From Antedon mediterranea (taxonomy: Eukaryota > Echinodermata > Crinoidea > Comatulida > Antedonidae), in contig NC_092674.1 of the NCBI RefSeq assembly GCF_964355755.1, forward strand, positions 3,973,001 through 4,037,000: DNA of 64,000 nt, in the 5' to 3' direction. Positions within the stretch are counted from its first letter, which is position 1. The number at the start of each line of letters is the position of its first letter. Below the pieces are notes generated by a model. It ran no database searches. It saw only the letters and a program-made list of their open reading frames with translations, and was not told where the DNA came from. Below, one piece after another: positions 10,115 to 21,235 of the stretch. The translations under genes were made by a program, and so were the position numbers.

Positions 10115-11696
10115 CAGTGGTGGCGCCAGCGGGGGGGCTACGGGGGCTCTATCCCCCTCGTCGGGGAGCCTAGCCCCCCGTCGGGGAACACGGGTACTTT
10201 TTGTCGGGGAATATAATATACAGTAAAAAACGTTCGCGTTCACTTCATATAGCTTCAGCGCCTAGAAAACCACGACGTTCCATTGACCGTGAGAGTACGT
10301 CAGAGGGCTATTATGCACTTTTATGCATTCATTTATTGCCAGCGATCTAACTTGCTACTAAACATTAGCTAGGTACGCACTTGTCTGGCGGTATCCCTTT
10401 GTACGAATCGTTCAACGTTGGGTCGAGACGCGTGATATCAAGTTCCATCCAGGGACCAAAATGTGTAATGTAGTTATTTTCCAGGCGAAGTTTACCGACG
10501 GTTACCGAAGGAAACACGGGTACTTTTTGTCGGGGAATATATACAGTAAAAAGCGTTCGCGTTCACTTCGTAGCTAGCTTCAGCGCCTAGAAAACCGCGA
10601 CGTTTCATTGACCGTGAGAGAGTACGTCAGAGTGATATTATGCACTTTATAAGCACTCATTATTGCCAGCGATCTAACTTACTACTAAATAGCTAGGTTC
10701 GCACTTGTCTGGCGGTATCCCTTTGTACGAATCGTTCAACGTTGGGTCGAGACGCGTGATATCATGTTCCATCCAGGGACCAAAATGTGTACTGTAGTTA
10801 TTTTCCAGGCGAATTTTACTGACGGTTACGTCGTGTACTGCGTCGACGTACGCTACACTACAGCAAAAACGAATTATGTTAATTGTTCGTATGTTCACCA
10901 ATTTTTTTAATTTACAAGTAACATTCTGTACCGTGGGGCACCTAAAATAAATTTTTCATCCATTACTAAACAAAAAAACATGCCATTTTCGCTTAGCCAA
11001 CATCTTATTATAGCTAAGTTATTACATTTTCAATGTCCTGTATGTCATGAATTTCTCACCACTCCGAAGTCCAGATGGTACGCACGCATACACTTGGGAG
11101 GAATAAATTTATTTCCCCGACTGAAAAAGGTCTACGCTTGCGTTTTTTAAGCCTCTATGCCTGATGTTTCCGAAGTATAAAATGCAATTTTTTGAAGACC
11201 TGCAGCTCTAGTTTTAAACAGTTTCTTAGCTCAGCCCCAACAATAAAGCTGGTCATATTTCGAAGTACAAGAAGTGCATTTTCCGGGACCTAACATCTCT
11301 ATTTTTCAAACATTTCTTAGCTCAGTCACAACCTTGATAGGGACTTATATATTTTATTTCATGTTTTGAAGTATAATAAGTCCAATTTCCGGGACCTCCA
11401 ACACTATTTTTCTAAATTTTCTTTGAACTTTTATTTTTTAAATTGAAAAATATGGATTGAAACAGTCATCGCGCATCGTTTTTTTGCACGCAGTATTTTA
11501 TTTATGCATTATAAAAAATGGAAAAAATGGCTACCCTAAATCTGATTAAAATGACCTCAAATGACGCTAGAACGCGTTGCTTCCGGGGCCCTTGGCGGCC
11601 GCCTGGCCCCCAGCCTAGTGATGCTCGCTTCGCTCGCATAGCCCCCTCGTCGGGGATTGTAGCCCCCGCGTCGGGAAGATCCTGGCGCCACCCCTG
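10115..11696. mobile_element. hAT-like non-autonomous element with 8-bp target duplication
   Basis: The left end is CAGTGGTGGCGCCAGCGGGG and the right end is CTGGCGCCACCCCTG. TTCTGTAT flanks both sides (10107-10114 and 11697-11704), an 8-bp duplication as made by hAT transposases. CAG/CTG-type ends also fit hAT. The subterminal regions repeat GTCGGGGA several times. There is no transposase. A distinct GC-rich stretch near the right end (about 11570-11645) recurs at 20361-20445. Confidence 0.88.
10183..10835 (+). repeat. Tandem duplication of about 330 bp inside the hAT-like element
   Basis: ACACGGGTACTTTTTGTCGG starts both copies (about 10183 and 10514). Each continues through GTTCGCGTTCACTTC, TTCAGCGCCTAGAAAACC, TTATTGCCAGCGATCTAAC and CCCTTTGTACGAATCG with scattered differences, so the duplication predates some divergence. 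Confidence 0.85.
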
Positions 11697-11704
11697 TTCT
11701 GTAT

Positions 11705-12300
11705 GCCATGGTGTATGCATCTATTATTTTTGAGAATTTATATATAAATGGCCTAATCCATAAAATAGTATTGTGCAGAATGTATTTGTAAATAAATTTA
11801 TTTAACAAGTATTTACTGTATGCTTCTTATTATTAAGTGTGGAGGGATATTGAATGGCAATATTATTTAATAACTGTGTTATTATTACTATTATTATCAT
11901 TATTATTAATTGTTATTAAATATCTTACCTTCTGTATTTAATATTACATCTACTGCATCAGAGTCTAATAGCATGCTTCTTATAACAACACAAACAACAA
12001 AAACATTGATTAGAAAAACTCAGATGGAGCAAATAGTGCCGGTTTAAATTGTTTAAAAACATCGAATCATTTCTCCTAATAAAAGAATAGTTAATGAACT
12101 TAATTACCCGGAAGGAGAATATGTCAATAAAATAAAGAAAAGTGTGAATAGAAAGAACTTGAATAATTATACGTTTTTAATATAGGGCTAATTTTTATCC
12201 TTTTTTGGTAAAGAGGTGTTGTAAAAAAGCTGCTTTTATTAATGAAATTCGTATTTTCGTATCTATTAAAAATAGGCCTATCCTTTTCCATTGTATATCT
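11705..12300. other. AT-rich spacer, nothing recognised
   Basis: I see no gene or clear repeat between the hAT-like element and the Harbinger stack, only AT-rich simple sequence such as ATT runs near 11880-11920. Confidence 0.4.
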
Positions 12301-12521
12301 TGCGCTTACGACTCTTACGCTTACTTACGTAAGAATCGTTAATAACGCAACGCAAGTGATCGCAAGCAATAAAATCCCGGTTTCCTGTAAATTCGCGATA
12401 AATCGACGTATCAGACGGAGATTCGATACCCCGGTTTCCTGTCGATCGTCTATTTTTCTTGCGTTTACGTCGATTTCACCAAAATATTGCCGTAAGCGGT
12501 TTCCTGTCAAATGTTGGTTTC
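12301..12521 (+). mobile_element. Right-arm fragment of a Harbinger-type MITE
   Basis: It has the same layout as the right arms of the neighbouring elements: TTGCGCTTACG-type ends followed by GGTTTCCTGT at 12379, 12433 and 12498. It stops at the TTA (12522-12524) that borders the next element. It is therefore the remnant of a third tandem copy whose left part is missing. Confidence 0.7.
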
Positions 12522-12956
12522 TTAAGGCTGGTTTCCTGTCGACGTAAGAAGTCGAATTTTGCAACGATTCTTGCGTTTCATACGTTTCTTACGTCTCTTA
12601 CGAAAGTTGAGAAAAAATTGACGTCGTTGACGTAAAGCCTGGTTTCCAGTCGACGTAAGACTTGCTTCCGCTTACGATTGCGTCGTTTTCTTACGATTAC
12701 GCTTGCGTTCCGATCAGTAGACAAAAAACTAACGTCGACACAAAATTGTCATAATCGCGTTGGACCGCAAAAATTTAGATTATTACATGTGCTGATTCCG
12801 TCGTTACGAAAGTTGAATTTATCGCAAGTCTGTCCTTCTTGCGCTTACGTCGAGTTGAATTTTTTCCTTCCGACAACACATGGCTCACACAATTCCTCCT
12901 CGCGAAAAGAGAGGAGGCCATTTTCCAAAACATAAACAGTGCAGTGCGATTTCAAT

Positions 12957-15022
12957 ATGGTTATTCGTAGGAGAGGACGTGAGTTGGCCAAAAAGATACT
13001 ATATTTAAGAATATTAACGAGAAGGATTAGAGGAGAAAGGAGTTGAACAAAGAACCAAGAATCCACAAGTTCTGGGAGAGGAAAGTGCTAAAAGAAAGAA
13101 TAGAGTTCGGGCAGTACCATACATTATTTAAGACCCTGATAAAAAACGACAGAGAATGGTTTTTTTAGGTAGGCCTAGGCCTATATATATTAATAACATT
13201 TAATTATTATTAATATCTTTTTAGGCCTAGATGTTTAATTGTAATTTGCATTTATAATTATAAAGGCCCTAGGCCTAGGCCTAGTAGAGTACATGGCCAT
13301 CATATGGACCTGGCTAAATAAAGATGAAGGTCACAGTTCATTTCAGCCGCCGAGCTGGCGTCTATATAAAGACGATGGTGAGTAAAATAGGCCTAGGCCT
13401 AGGCTAGGATAGGCCTATATAGGCTTACAGTATTTAGGCCTATATGCTATGATCAAGACACTCCTAGACAGATCTTTATTCTAGGCTAGTAAAGTAGGTA
13501 GGTTACTACAACTAGAATCCAGTCCACACATGGTCTACACTACTAGTACTACTACTACTACTGTACACCCATCTACAGTGGTAGCCTAGAGAAGTACTAA
13601 ACGGATAGGAAGTATGTATTACTCCTACTGTTATTATTATGTTGAAAAATTAAAATCTAAATTGATTAAATAGTGCATGCAGTACACAATGAACAATTGT
13701 AGTCTAAATAAAATATCCCAAACAAAAGTGCATTTATTGCCGTAGAAGATTGAATACATAACATAATCACAAATAATACATTTACTAATCATGAATTAAC
13801 TTTCACATTTGGCAAATCAATTCTGTTATTACTTCTTAAAATAGTCACGGAACAATTGCATAATTTGTAGTTCCATATCTTCCTTGTCTTCCAAGTCGTC
13901 CGAGACATTACCCAATAAGTCGGCTTCTTCTGTTTCATTTTGCAACTCAGTACCTTCTCCTAAAATGACAATAAATAATGTTTTTTTTTATTTTTAAGCC
14001 TTGAAAGTATGTAGTGTTGGTACAAACTATTTTGTAGTAATGTAAATGTAAAATATTATTTTTTGTTATTTATAATTTTGTTTATTGTCTTCAGGTATTT
14101 AAGGATGACGCCGGAAAGATTTAGTCATCTTCTGTCTGCGGTTGAGCCCTATCTAAAGATAAGACAAGACAGAGGTCGTACTGCAATTTCAGCAGAAGAA
14201 AGGCTTGTGATAACTTTGCGTTATCTGGCTACGGGTGATTCGATGGCATCACAAACATTTAACTTTCGGGTTGGTCGTGCAACAGTTTCTAACATAATCC
14301 GGGAAGTTTGTGATTCAATTTGGACAGCTTTAAATAAGAAATACCTAAGGCTACCCTCAAGTGAGAGTGAATGGATGACAATTGCAGAAAAATTTGAAAA
14401 TGATTGGGATGTTCCTCATGCGATTGGTGCAGTAGACGGTAAGCACATTGCTATCGAGTGTCCCAAATTTGGCGGCTCGATGTACTATAACTATAAAGGC
14501 TTTCATAGTACAGTATTAATGGCAATTTGTGATGCCAGTTACTCATTTGTATGGACAAGCATTGGCTCATATGGGCGGGACAATGATTTTGCTATTTTTG
14601 GTGCGTCATCATTTTTCAAAAGAGCTGATTTTGGAACGCTAAAGCTGCCACCACCATCGGTTGTGGGTGGTCAACAATTGCCTTATGTTTTATTAGGGGA
14701 TGATATATTTCCTCTTAAAACTTGGTTAATAAAACCATATGGTGGCAACAATTTGACTGATGAAGAGGAAGTGGCAAATTATAGGACATCGAGAGGACGC
14801 CCAACCATCGAAAACACCTTTGGTGTAATGGCTGCAAGGTGGCGCATATTTAGGCGTCCTATAAGAGCAAATATTGAAACTGTTGACCAGATTACAAAAG
14901 CTGTAATCTGCCTACACAATTACCTAATGCAAACTGATAACGCACACTACATACCCAGCGGGTTTGTTGACAGCTGGAGCAATGCAGAATTTAAAGAAGG
15001 GGAATGGCGCAGTGTTGTGTAA
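12957..15022 (+). pseudogene. Harbinger DDE transposase (HARBI1-like), two exons, exon 1 frameshifted
   Basis: Exon 2 (14095-15022) is open for about 308 codons and encodes a PIF/Harbinger DDE nuclease. YLRMTPERFSHLL opens it. Catalytic acids sit in GAVDGKH (first D), LLGDDIFPL (second D) and TIENTFGVM (E). It ends at TAA. It would cut and paste DNA with TTA target sites. Exon 1 (about 12957-13168) starts MVIRRRGRELAKK, an arginine-rich start typical of the family, and ends FGQYHTLFKTLIKNDREWFF. That end joins exon 2 sensibly across a donor AG/GTAGGC and acceptor TTCAG. Exon 1 changes frame near 13040, and a run of seven T (13160-13166) puts a TAG just before the donor, where six T would keep frame. 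As written the copy is broken, unless these are assembly errors. Confidence 0.85.
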
Positions 15023-16185
15023 GATGATGAAACTGGCCTTCAAAATATAAGAAGTGTGGGGTCAAACAATTATACGGCTACTGCCAAAGAAACAAGAGAT
15101 AGGTTTCGAGACTACTTTAACAGCCAGGAAGGTGCTGTTCCTTGGCAGTATGATGTGGTACACAATTGCGGTCCTTTGGCATCTTAAAAGTGTTGTTAGT
15201 AAATTGTTTAAAATATGTATTTGTAGTCTTCCTGTTTTGTAAATAATCTATATGACATTTTTTTAAATCTATTTTCAAATATGTTCTGAGTAATTTTTAA
15301 TATTGACAAATCTTGTTTATTGAAGAAAAAAATAACAATGTTGTAGTTTATGCTTGCTATAACTTGCATTCATAATTATTTTTTGTTGTCTTGTCCTTGT
15401 ACTATGGTTTACATTTCCAAACATTCCAAATAAAAATCGATTTTACATGAGCAAAAATTATTTAAATATATTGCTGATGTTGCAGAACGTTAACAAATAT
15501 TTATATTTGATTGCTACTTGAAGATGTTATTAAATGTTGTTAATGAGATATTGAGATGTAAAATTACTTTTATTTGTTTATCCTCATTTCAAATAGTGTG
15601 ATAAAAAATTTAGTGTGTGGTGGTTGATAAATACAATTATTTACCTGAGTCGTCAAAGTCCAGCTCCAACACTTGTTGAGTTTCGGAAAAAAAGCCGTGT
15701 GCATTCAGATGAAGCTTCCGACTCGGTTAATGAAATCGACATTTCTTCGGACTCTAGTGTCTTCCTATGATTTATATGTTTAATCAACCATCTCATGTGT
15801 TCCCACTCATGGCCAATTGGGAGGATGTCATCCCTGCCTGCACCACTACGGACACTAGCCCTAACCTTCTTTAGATGTCTACAAAAGTAATAATAATTAT
15901 AACGATTATTATAATAACTATAATTATGATTATAATAATAATAATAAGGGCCTAGCCTAGGCCTTACACTCTACCTGGAAAATGCTGTTCTTCGAGTGTT
16001 ATAAATTTGTTGGCACTCTTCTACTGCGACGTTAACATCTTTAGAAACAGCTTCCCACGCATTTTTTTTCCCCGTTTTCCACTTTTGTATTCTTTGGTAT
16101 TTTTGTCATATAGACAAAGATAAGCTTGAATAGCGTCAAACACACGGACTTCTTTACATCTATTGGATTTTTTTACCCGGCGATG
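13829..16185 (-). pseudogene. MADF/Myb-like accessory protein of the Harbinger element, three exons
   Basis: Exon 1 (16185-15975) encodes RCKEVRVFDAIQAYLCLYDK, then NAWEAVSKDVNVAVEECQQI and YNTRRTAFSR. This is a MADF-type DNA-binding domain like those of Harbinger accessory proteins, which bind element ends and help import the transposase. Exon 2 (15878-15645) continues HLKKVRASVRSGAGRDDILP. Exon 3 (13959-13829) encodes an acidic tail with LEDKEDMELQIMQLFRDYFK and TAA. Splice sites are sound (CAG/GTAGAG, TTTGTAG, CAG/GTAAAT, TTTTAG) and phases match. Two single-base shifts break the frame: one at an A-run (plus strand 16062-16069), one at a T-run (plus strand 15687-15693). The last intron contains the whole large transposase exon on the other strand. 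The start codon is uncertain. Confidence 0.8.
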
Positions 16186-17004
16186 TTATTTACATATAGG
16201 CCTACAGTTCATCTATTGGATTTTTTTACCCGGTTTTTATTTCCTTTTTTATAAATAAATTCAAATGATGTAGGCTAATTATAATTATTTATTTTCATTA
16301 TCAAATGAATTATCATATGCCTATAAATTGTGTTTAGATTCAAGCATGGATTAAAGAATCTATTCTTTAATCCATGATTCAAGCAAACACTTCGGTGAAT
16401 TTAATAAATATATATCATTAATTTATTTCCCAACCTACCTTCATCATACAATTAAAACAAAATCATTACGTAACTTTTCCTCACCTGCTTTTGAACGCAA
16501 ACTATCCCAGGTGAACGTATTGTTATACTGATGATCCTGATGATGACACTGTTCTCTGACATTTTATGAAATGGTATTGCCATAACGTTTTTAATTTAGT
16601 CCGTCTGTGTGTATTATTTTTACTCATTATATCGTATTTTTATAATGTTTATATAATTATAATAAGTAACAAGCAAGACAATTTTGTATATTTCTTACAT
16701 CTATTTCGTATTTCATCCACCTAAATTATTACATTCTATCACGAATTGAAAAAAAAAAGTGGTTCATGTTTATTTACGTATCATTATTGTCAACAATTCT
16801 TAATATATACGGTACTTTCTACTTTCTATCACCTTTCGAAGCTTTGACCTTCTTGCCAACGTCACATAATCCTCGTCACTGATTGGCTGGTTCTTACGAT
16901 CATTGCGCTTACGCTTACGAAAGTTGACTTCAAGTCAACTTTCGTAAGCGTAAGCGGAAGGGTATAAAATCGAATCGTAAGGCATGTTCATCCAGAAATT
17001 CACC

Positions 17005-17144
17005 GGTTTCCTGTCGAACCGTCGAATATCGACGTAACAGACGGAAGCTTCAGTCACCGGTTTCCTGTCAAACACTTGTACTACGACGATTTCTACTTGC
17101 GTTACGTCGTTTTGACATTTAGCTTTTTTCAACCGGTTTCCTGT
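17005..17144 (+). promoter_or_regulatory. Iterated subterminal motif GGTTTCCTGT
   Basis: GGTTTCCTGT occurs at 17005, 17059 and 17135. It recurs with the same spacing in the right arms of the neighbours: 18397, 18451, 18525; 19869, 19923, 19997; 12379, 12433, 12498. The first interval is always 54 bp and the second is 65-76. The same decamer forms the core of the short elements' terminal repeat. These are good candidates for binding sites of the transposase or MADF protein (inference). Confidence 0.65.
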
Positions 17145-18666
17145 CGATTTTCAATTTCCAATGTAAAAACGACGCAATCGTAAGAAATTCTAATTTCTTA
17201 CGTCGACTGGAAACCAGGCTTTAGTCAAGATCGTGTCGGGCCACAGAAAAACATCTGTAGTTATGCTGCTCCCGAAAGTTGAAATTTTGGCTATGAAACA
17301 CACGTCGTATGCTTACGTCGATTTTAGTGTTGTTACGAAAGTTGAAATTTTTTTCTTACGTCGGTCAGATTTATGACGTATTTGAAACAACATCTCTGAT
17401 TGGTGTTTCTTTTTAGAGCGAGTTTTATCATTTTTTGCGCGAAATGTTGAATGATGTTATTGTACCTGTAGCTACTCAGCAGCAGTGTCAGTGCAGCACA
17501 CCAACATATTATTTTTAGTAGATAGGCTAGGCCCTAGTATTAGTAATAATACTTACTCCATGATTAATACTGTACTAATAGGAATTTATTTGACCAAAAT
17601 CTAACCAAACTAGCCTAGGAGCCTAGGCTAGTAGGCCTATGTACTATTGTATGAATCAAAATAATTATGAATGAATTATTGTGGCCTATAGCCTTAAATA
17701 GTTTTCAAAATTAAAAAAAGGCAAATAATTTCGGGATTCCTATTATTAATAGACCTACTTATGCCCTAGGCTAGGCCTTGGCCTATGGGCCCAGGCATAC
17801 TATAATCGAGCATGAGATAGTACTACCGCAGTAAGATACCCATTATTTACAGGCCTATAATAAGAATAAATTTAACAAAACAATATAAATTATACAAAAT
17901 CAAGCAAACATTTTTTTTTTAAAGTTACATAATAATATTATATTGCTTACAAAGGGGGCTTTCTATATCTTATCTTGTTGCAAATGTTCACCTTTCGCGA
18001 CGTTTCTACCGACAAATAGAACAGAAGAATGTCGGTTTCTTTGAAATGCTGATTGTTTATTGCACGTCCATAAATAAGTGTATTATATTTTGATATGAGT
18101 TGTAAACTCCCTGATTAGAACATTATTATATTGAAACTATACTGTGCATTTGTAAAGTATGTACAACATTGTAAAGTGGGCTAAAATTATAGTAGTAAAT
18201 ACATACAAATGTTATTGTCCGGCTTTATTTCACTATAAGGTCATACACATTACGTCATAACTCTTGTCGCTTATTGGTTGCTTGTTACGATTGCGCTTAC
18301 GTCTCTTGCGAAAGTTGAGGCTTCAAGTCAACTTTCGTAAGAGACGTAAGAAACGTGACGCAAGGGCGTTCATTCAAGCGTAAGATCAAAAATCCCGGTT
18401 TCCTGTAAAATCGGAAGAAAACATCGTAACGCAACAATTGTTAGGTCATCGGTTTCCTGTAAAATCGTTTGTCGTTACCATTTTTTTTACGTTGCGTCGA
18501 TTTTATAAATTTTCGATCATAATCGGTTTCCTGTAAAATCCGCATTTCCTACGACAAATCGACGTAGTCGCAACAAAAGTGATGTTCTTACGTCGACAGG
18601 AAACCAGGCTTATCGTAACTGACGTTAGAAAAACTGACTCTTACGTCGACAGGAAACCAGCCTTTA

Positions 18667-20082
18667 AGGCTGGTTTCCTGTCAACGTAAGAAGTCGAATT
18701 TTGCAACGACTCTTGCGTTTCATACGTTTCTTACGTCTCTTACGAAAGTTGAGAAAAAATTGACGTCGTTGACGTTAGTCAAGATCGTGTCAGGCCGCAG
18801 AGAAACATCTGTAGTTATGCTGCTCCCGAAAGTTGAAATTTTGGCTGTGAAACACACGTCGTATGCTTACGTCGATTTTAGTGTTGTTACGAAAGTTGAA
18901 ATTTTTTTCTTTCGTCGGTCAGATTTATGACGTATTTGAAACAACATCTATGATTGGTGTTTCTTTTTAGAGCGGGTTTTATCATTTTTCGCGCGAAATG
19001 TTGAATGTTGTTATTGTAGGCCTACCTGTAGGCCTAGCTACTCAGTGTCAGTGCAGCACACCAACATATTATTTTTAGTAGATAGGCTAGGCCCTAGTAT
19101 TAGTAATAATACTTAATTAATACTGTACTAATAGGAATGGATTTGACCAAAATATAATCAAACTAGCCTAGGAGCCAGGCTAATAGGCTAGGCCTATGCA
19201 CTATTGTATGAACCAAAATATGAATTAATTATTCTGGCCTTAGTAGGCCTAGCCTTAAATAGTTTTCAAAATTAAAAAACGGCAAATCATTTCGGGATTC
19301 CTATTATTATTAGACCTACCTATGGGCCCAGGCATACCGTACTCTAATCGAGCATGAGATAGTACTAACGCAGTAAGATACCCATTATTTACCTATAATA
19401 AGAATAAATTTGACAAAACAATATAAATTATACAAAATCAAGCAAACATTTTTTTTTAAGTTACATAATAATATTATATTGCTTACAAGGGCTTTCTATA
19501 TCTTATCTTGTTGCAAATGTTCATTTTCGCGACGTTTCTACCGACAATATATTTTGATATGAGTTGTAAACTCCCTGATTAGAACAATATTATATTGAAA
19601 CTACTGTGCATTTGTAAAGTATGTATATTGTACAACATGGTAAAGTGGGCTAAAATTGTAGTAGTACGGTAAATACATACAAATGTTATTGTCCGGCTAT
19701 ATTTCACTGTAAGGTCATACACATTACGTCATAAATCTTGTCGCTCATTGGTTGCTTGTTACGATTGCGCTTACGTCTCTTGCGAAAGTTGACTTCAAGT
19801 CAACTTTCGTAAGAGACGTAAGAAACGTGACGCAAGGGCGTTCATTCAAGCGTAAGATAAAAAATCCCGGTTTCCTGTAAAATCGGAAGAAAACGTCGTA
19901 ACGCAACAATTGTTAGGTCATCGGTTTCCTGTAAAATCGGTTGTCGTTACCATTTTTCTTACGTTACGTCGATTTTATAAATTTTCGATCGTAATCGGTT
20001 TCCTGTAAAATCCGCATTTCTTACGACAAATCGACGTAGTCGCAACAAAAGTGATGTTCTTACGTCGACAGGAAACCAGCCT
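18667..20082. mobile_element. Intact Harbinger-type non-autonomous element, 1416 bp
   Basis: It starts AGGCTGGTTTCCTGTCAACG, ends CGACAGGAAACCAGCCT, and has TTA on both sides (18664-18666 and 20083-20085). It abuts the preceding copy with a single shared TTA. Its first 108 bases plus TTA reproduce the sequence interrupted by the nested element at 12633. It contains no ORF of note. The interior includes AT-rich DNA with several TAGGCCTAGG-like motifs. Confidence 0.9.
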
Positions 20083-20360
20083 TTAGCTGCATGCGAAGAA
20101 AAGTAGTCGTCACCGCGATCGACCCGGCGCGTGTGTAAGAAAATAATACCGGCGGCCTAGGCTAGGACAAGTTTATAAACGCTGAAAAACATCGTCGCGT
20201 TGTAAAAATGTAGATGTAAAGTACAGGCAAGTTGTTAGCTTGCTTTTGGTACTCTAGGTAAGTATCAGCTGCATGTTCCACATGTCGTATTTTGCGAGCT
20301 TTAGAGTGTTTGGTAAATGACATTATGAGATGTTTGTAAATCGTTTTAAACGACTTACAA

Positions 20361-20487
20361 TGCGCTAGAACGCCAAAATTTCCAGGGGCCCTCGGCCCTT
20401 GGCGGCCCCCTGGCCCCCAGCCAATGTTTGCTCGCTTCGCTCGCAAAGCTACGCCACCCCTATTTCAATATTCTGGATCCGCCCCTG
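20361..20487 (+). mobile_element. hAT-like element fragment, right end
   Basis: GCGCTAGAACGCCAAAATTT, GGCCCTTGGCGG and CTCGCTTCGCTCGCA match the right part of the hAT-like element at 10115-11696. It then shows ACGCCACCCCT, followed at 20475-20487 by GGATCCGCCCCTG, a second typical hAT right end. It may be two overlapping hAT ends. No left end was found. Confidence 0.6.
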
Positions 20488-20489
20488 TT

Positions 20490-21235
20490 ATTGTTCCTCC
20501 AACCGACACAGCATAAGCTGAGGTTATGTATTCTTGATAGTAACTTGATATATTTTGCGTTTAAATATATAGAATGTTATTCCACTATAAAACGAAACAA
20601 ATAACTGATATTCGATCCAAAGAAGTTTAATACAATTTAATTCAAATATATATTCACATTGTGTTTTGTCGTATAACAGCGATTACTACATTTTTGTTTT
20701 TACCTTAGGCCTATACTTTTTGTCTGCCCTTTATAATAATAATGTGATTGACAGCTTTTTTGTCCAGTAGGCCTACTGTATAACTTATAACTATAACTTA
20801 GACAAGGAATTAATGAGTAACTACTAATGTATTGATTTGATGACACAATAGATTGACAGATAAATTGATTTATGTAAAGATTGCCAAGCCCACTAACCCA
20901 TCCTAAACAAATACTTTAAAAATAACTACCTAAAAACACCAAAGCAATGTACAAGCACTTCTTACGTTATAATTAATTCCTAAAGGATGCACTACTTTTA
21001 TTATTTCAAAAACAATGAAAATATTGATAATAATTGATACAAATACTTGGGGTAAGAAGAAGTACATATTGTAATGATATCATTTGCTGTCAAACTTGTA
21101 ATAGCCTAAATATTTAAGATTGTGGGAGAGAAACCCGGACACCTTTTGTCTGGCTTCACACTTGTTTATTCCAACCTCCGATGCTCAAACATTGATATAG
21201 ATCCTCCCACGTCTTAGGCCTACCTAATCAGTCTC
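20490..21235. other. Spacer, possible 3' flank of the minus-strand gene
   Basis: No gene is seen. The segment is AT-rich. It lies directly downstream of the minus-strand gene ending at 21236, so part of it probably encodes that gene's 3' UTR. Confidence 0.4.

Larger units (their letters stand above)
12636..17220 (+). mobile_element. PIF/Harbinger element carrying both transposition genes, 4585 bp
   Basis: The ends are AGCCTGGTTTCCAGTCGACG and its inverted counterpart CGTCGACTGGAAACCAGGCT. They are flanked by TAA (12633-12635) and TTA (17221-17223). The uninterrupted sister copy reads TTA at the same point (18775-18777), so the left TAA is probably a mutated TTA. The element contains a DDE transposase on the plus strand and a MADF-domain gene on the minus strand, the usual two-gene set of animal Harbinger elements. 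Its termini closely resemble those of the short elements around it, which it probably mobilised. Confidence 0.92.
12525..18663. mobile_element. Harbinger-type non-autonomous element, split by a nested Harbinger
   Basis: It starts AGGCTGGTTTCCTGTCGACG after TTA (12522-12524) and ends CGACAGGAAACCAGCCT before TTA (18664-18666). After removing the 4585-bp insert at 12636-17220 and one TTA, about 1551 bp remain. These align along their length with the 1416-bp copy at 18667-20082. The 3-bp TTA duplication and the AGGCTGG/CCAGCCT ends fit the PIF/Harbinger superfamily. No coding capacity belongs to this copy itself. Confidence 0.85.

Noticed and set aside
10674-10901. 75-codon minus-strand ORF inside the hAT-like element as a transposase remnant
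   Set aside because: No hAT dimerisation or zinc-finger motif is visible and the ORF spans the duplicated segment.
15054-15242. Small ORF after the transposase stop as a continuation
   Set aside because: Different frame, no Harbinger similarity; it is 3' UTR-like sequence.
15653-15878. MADF gene ending at the TGA at 15653-15655
   Set aside because: A strong donor CAG/GTAAAT lies just beyond, and the alternative frame before it runs in frame into the acidic exon at 13959. The TGA is reached only because of the upstream single-base shift.
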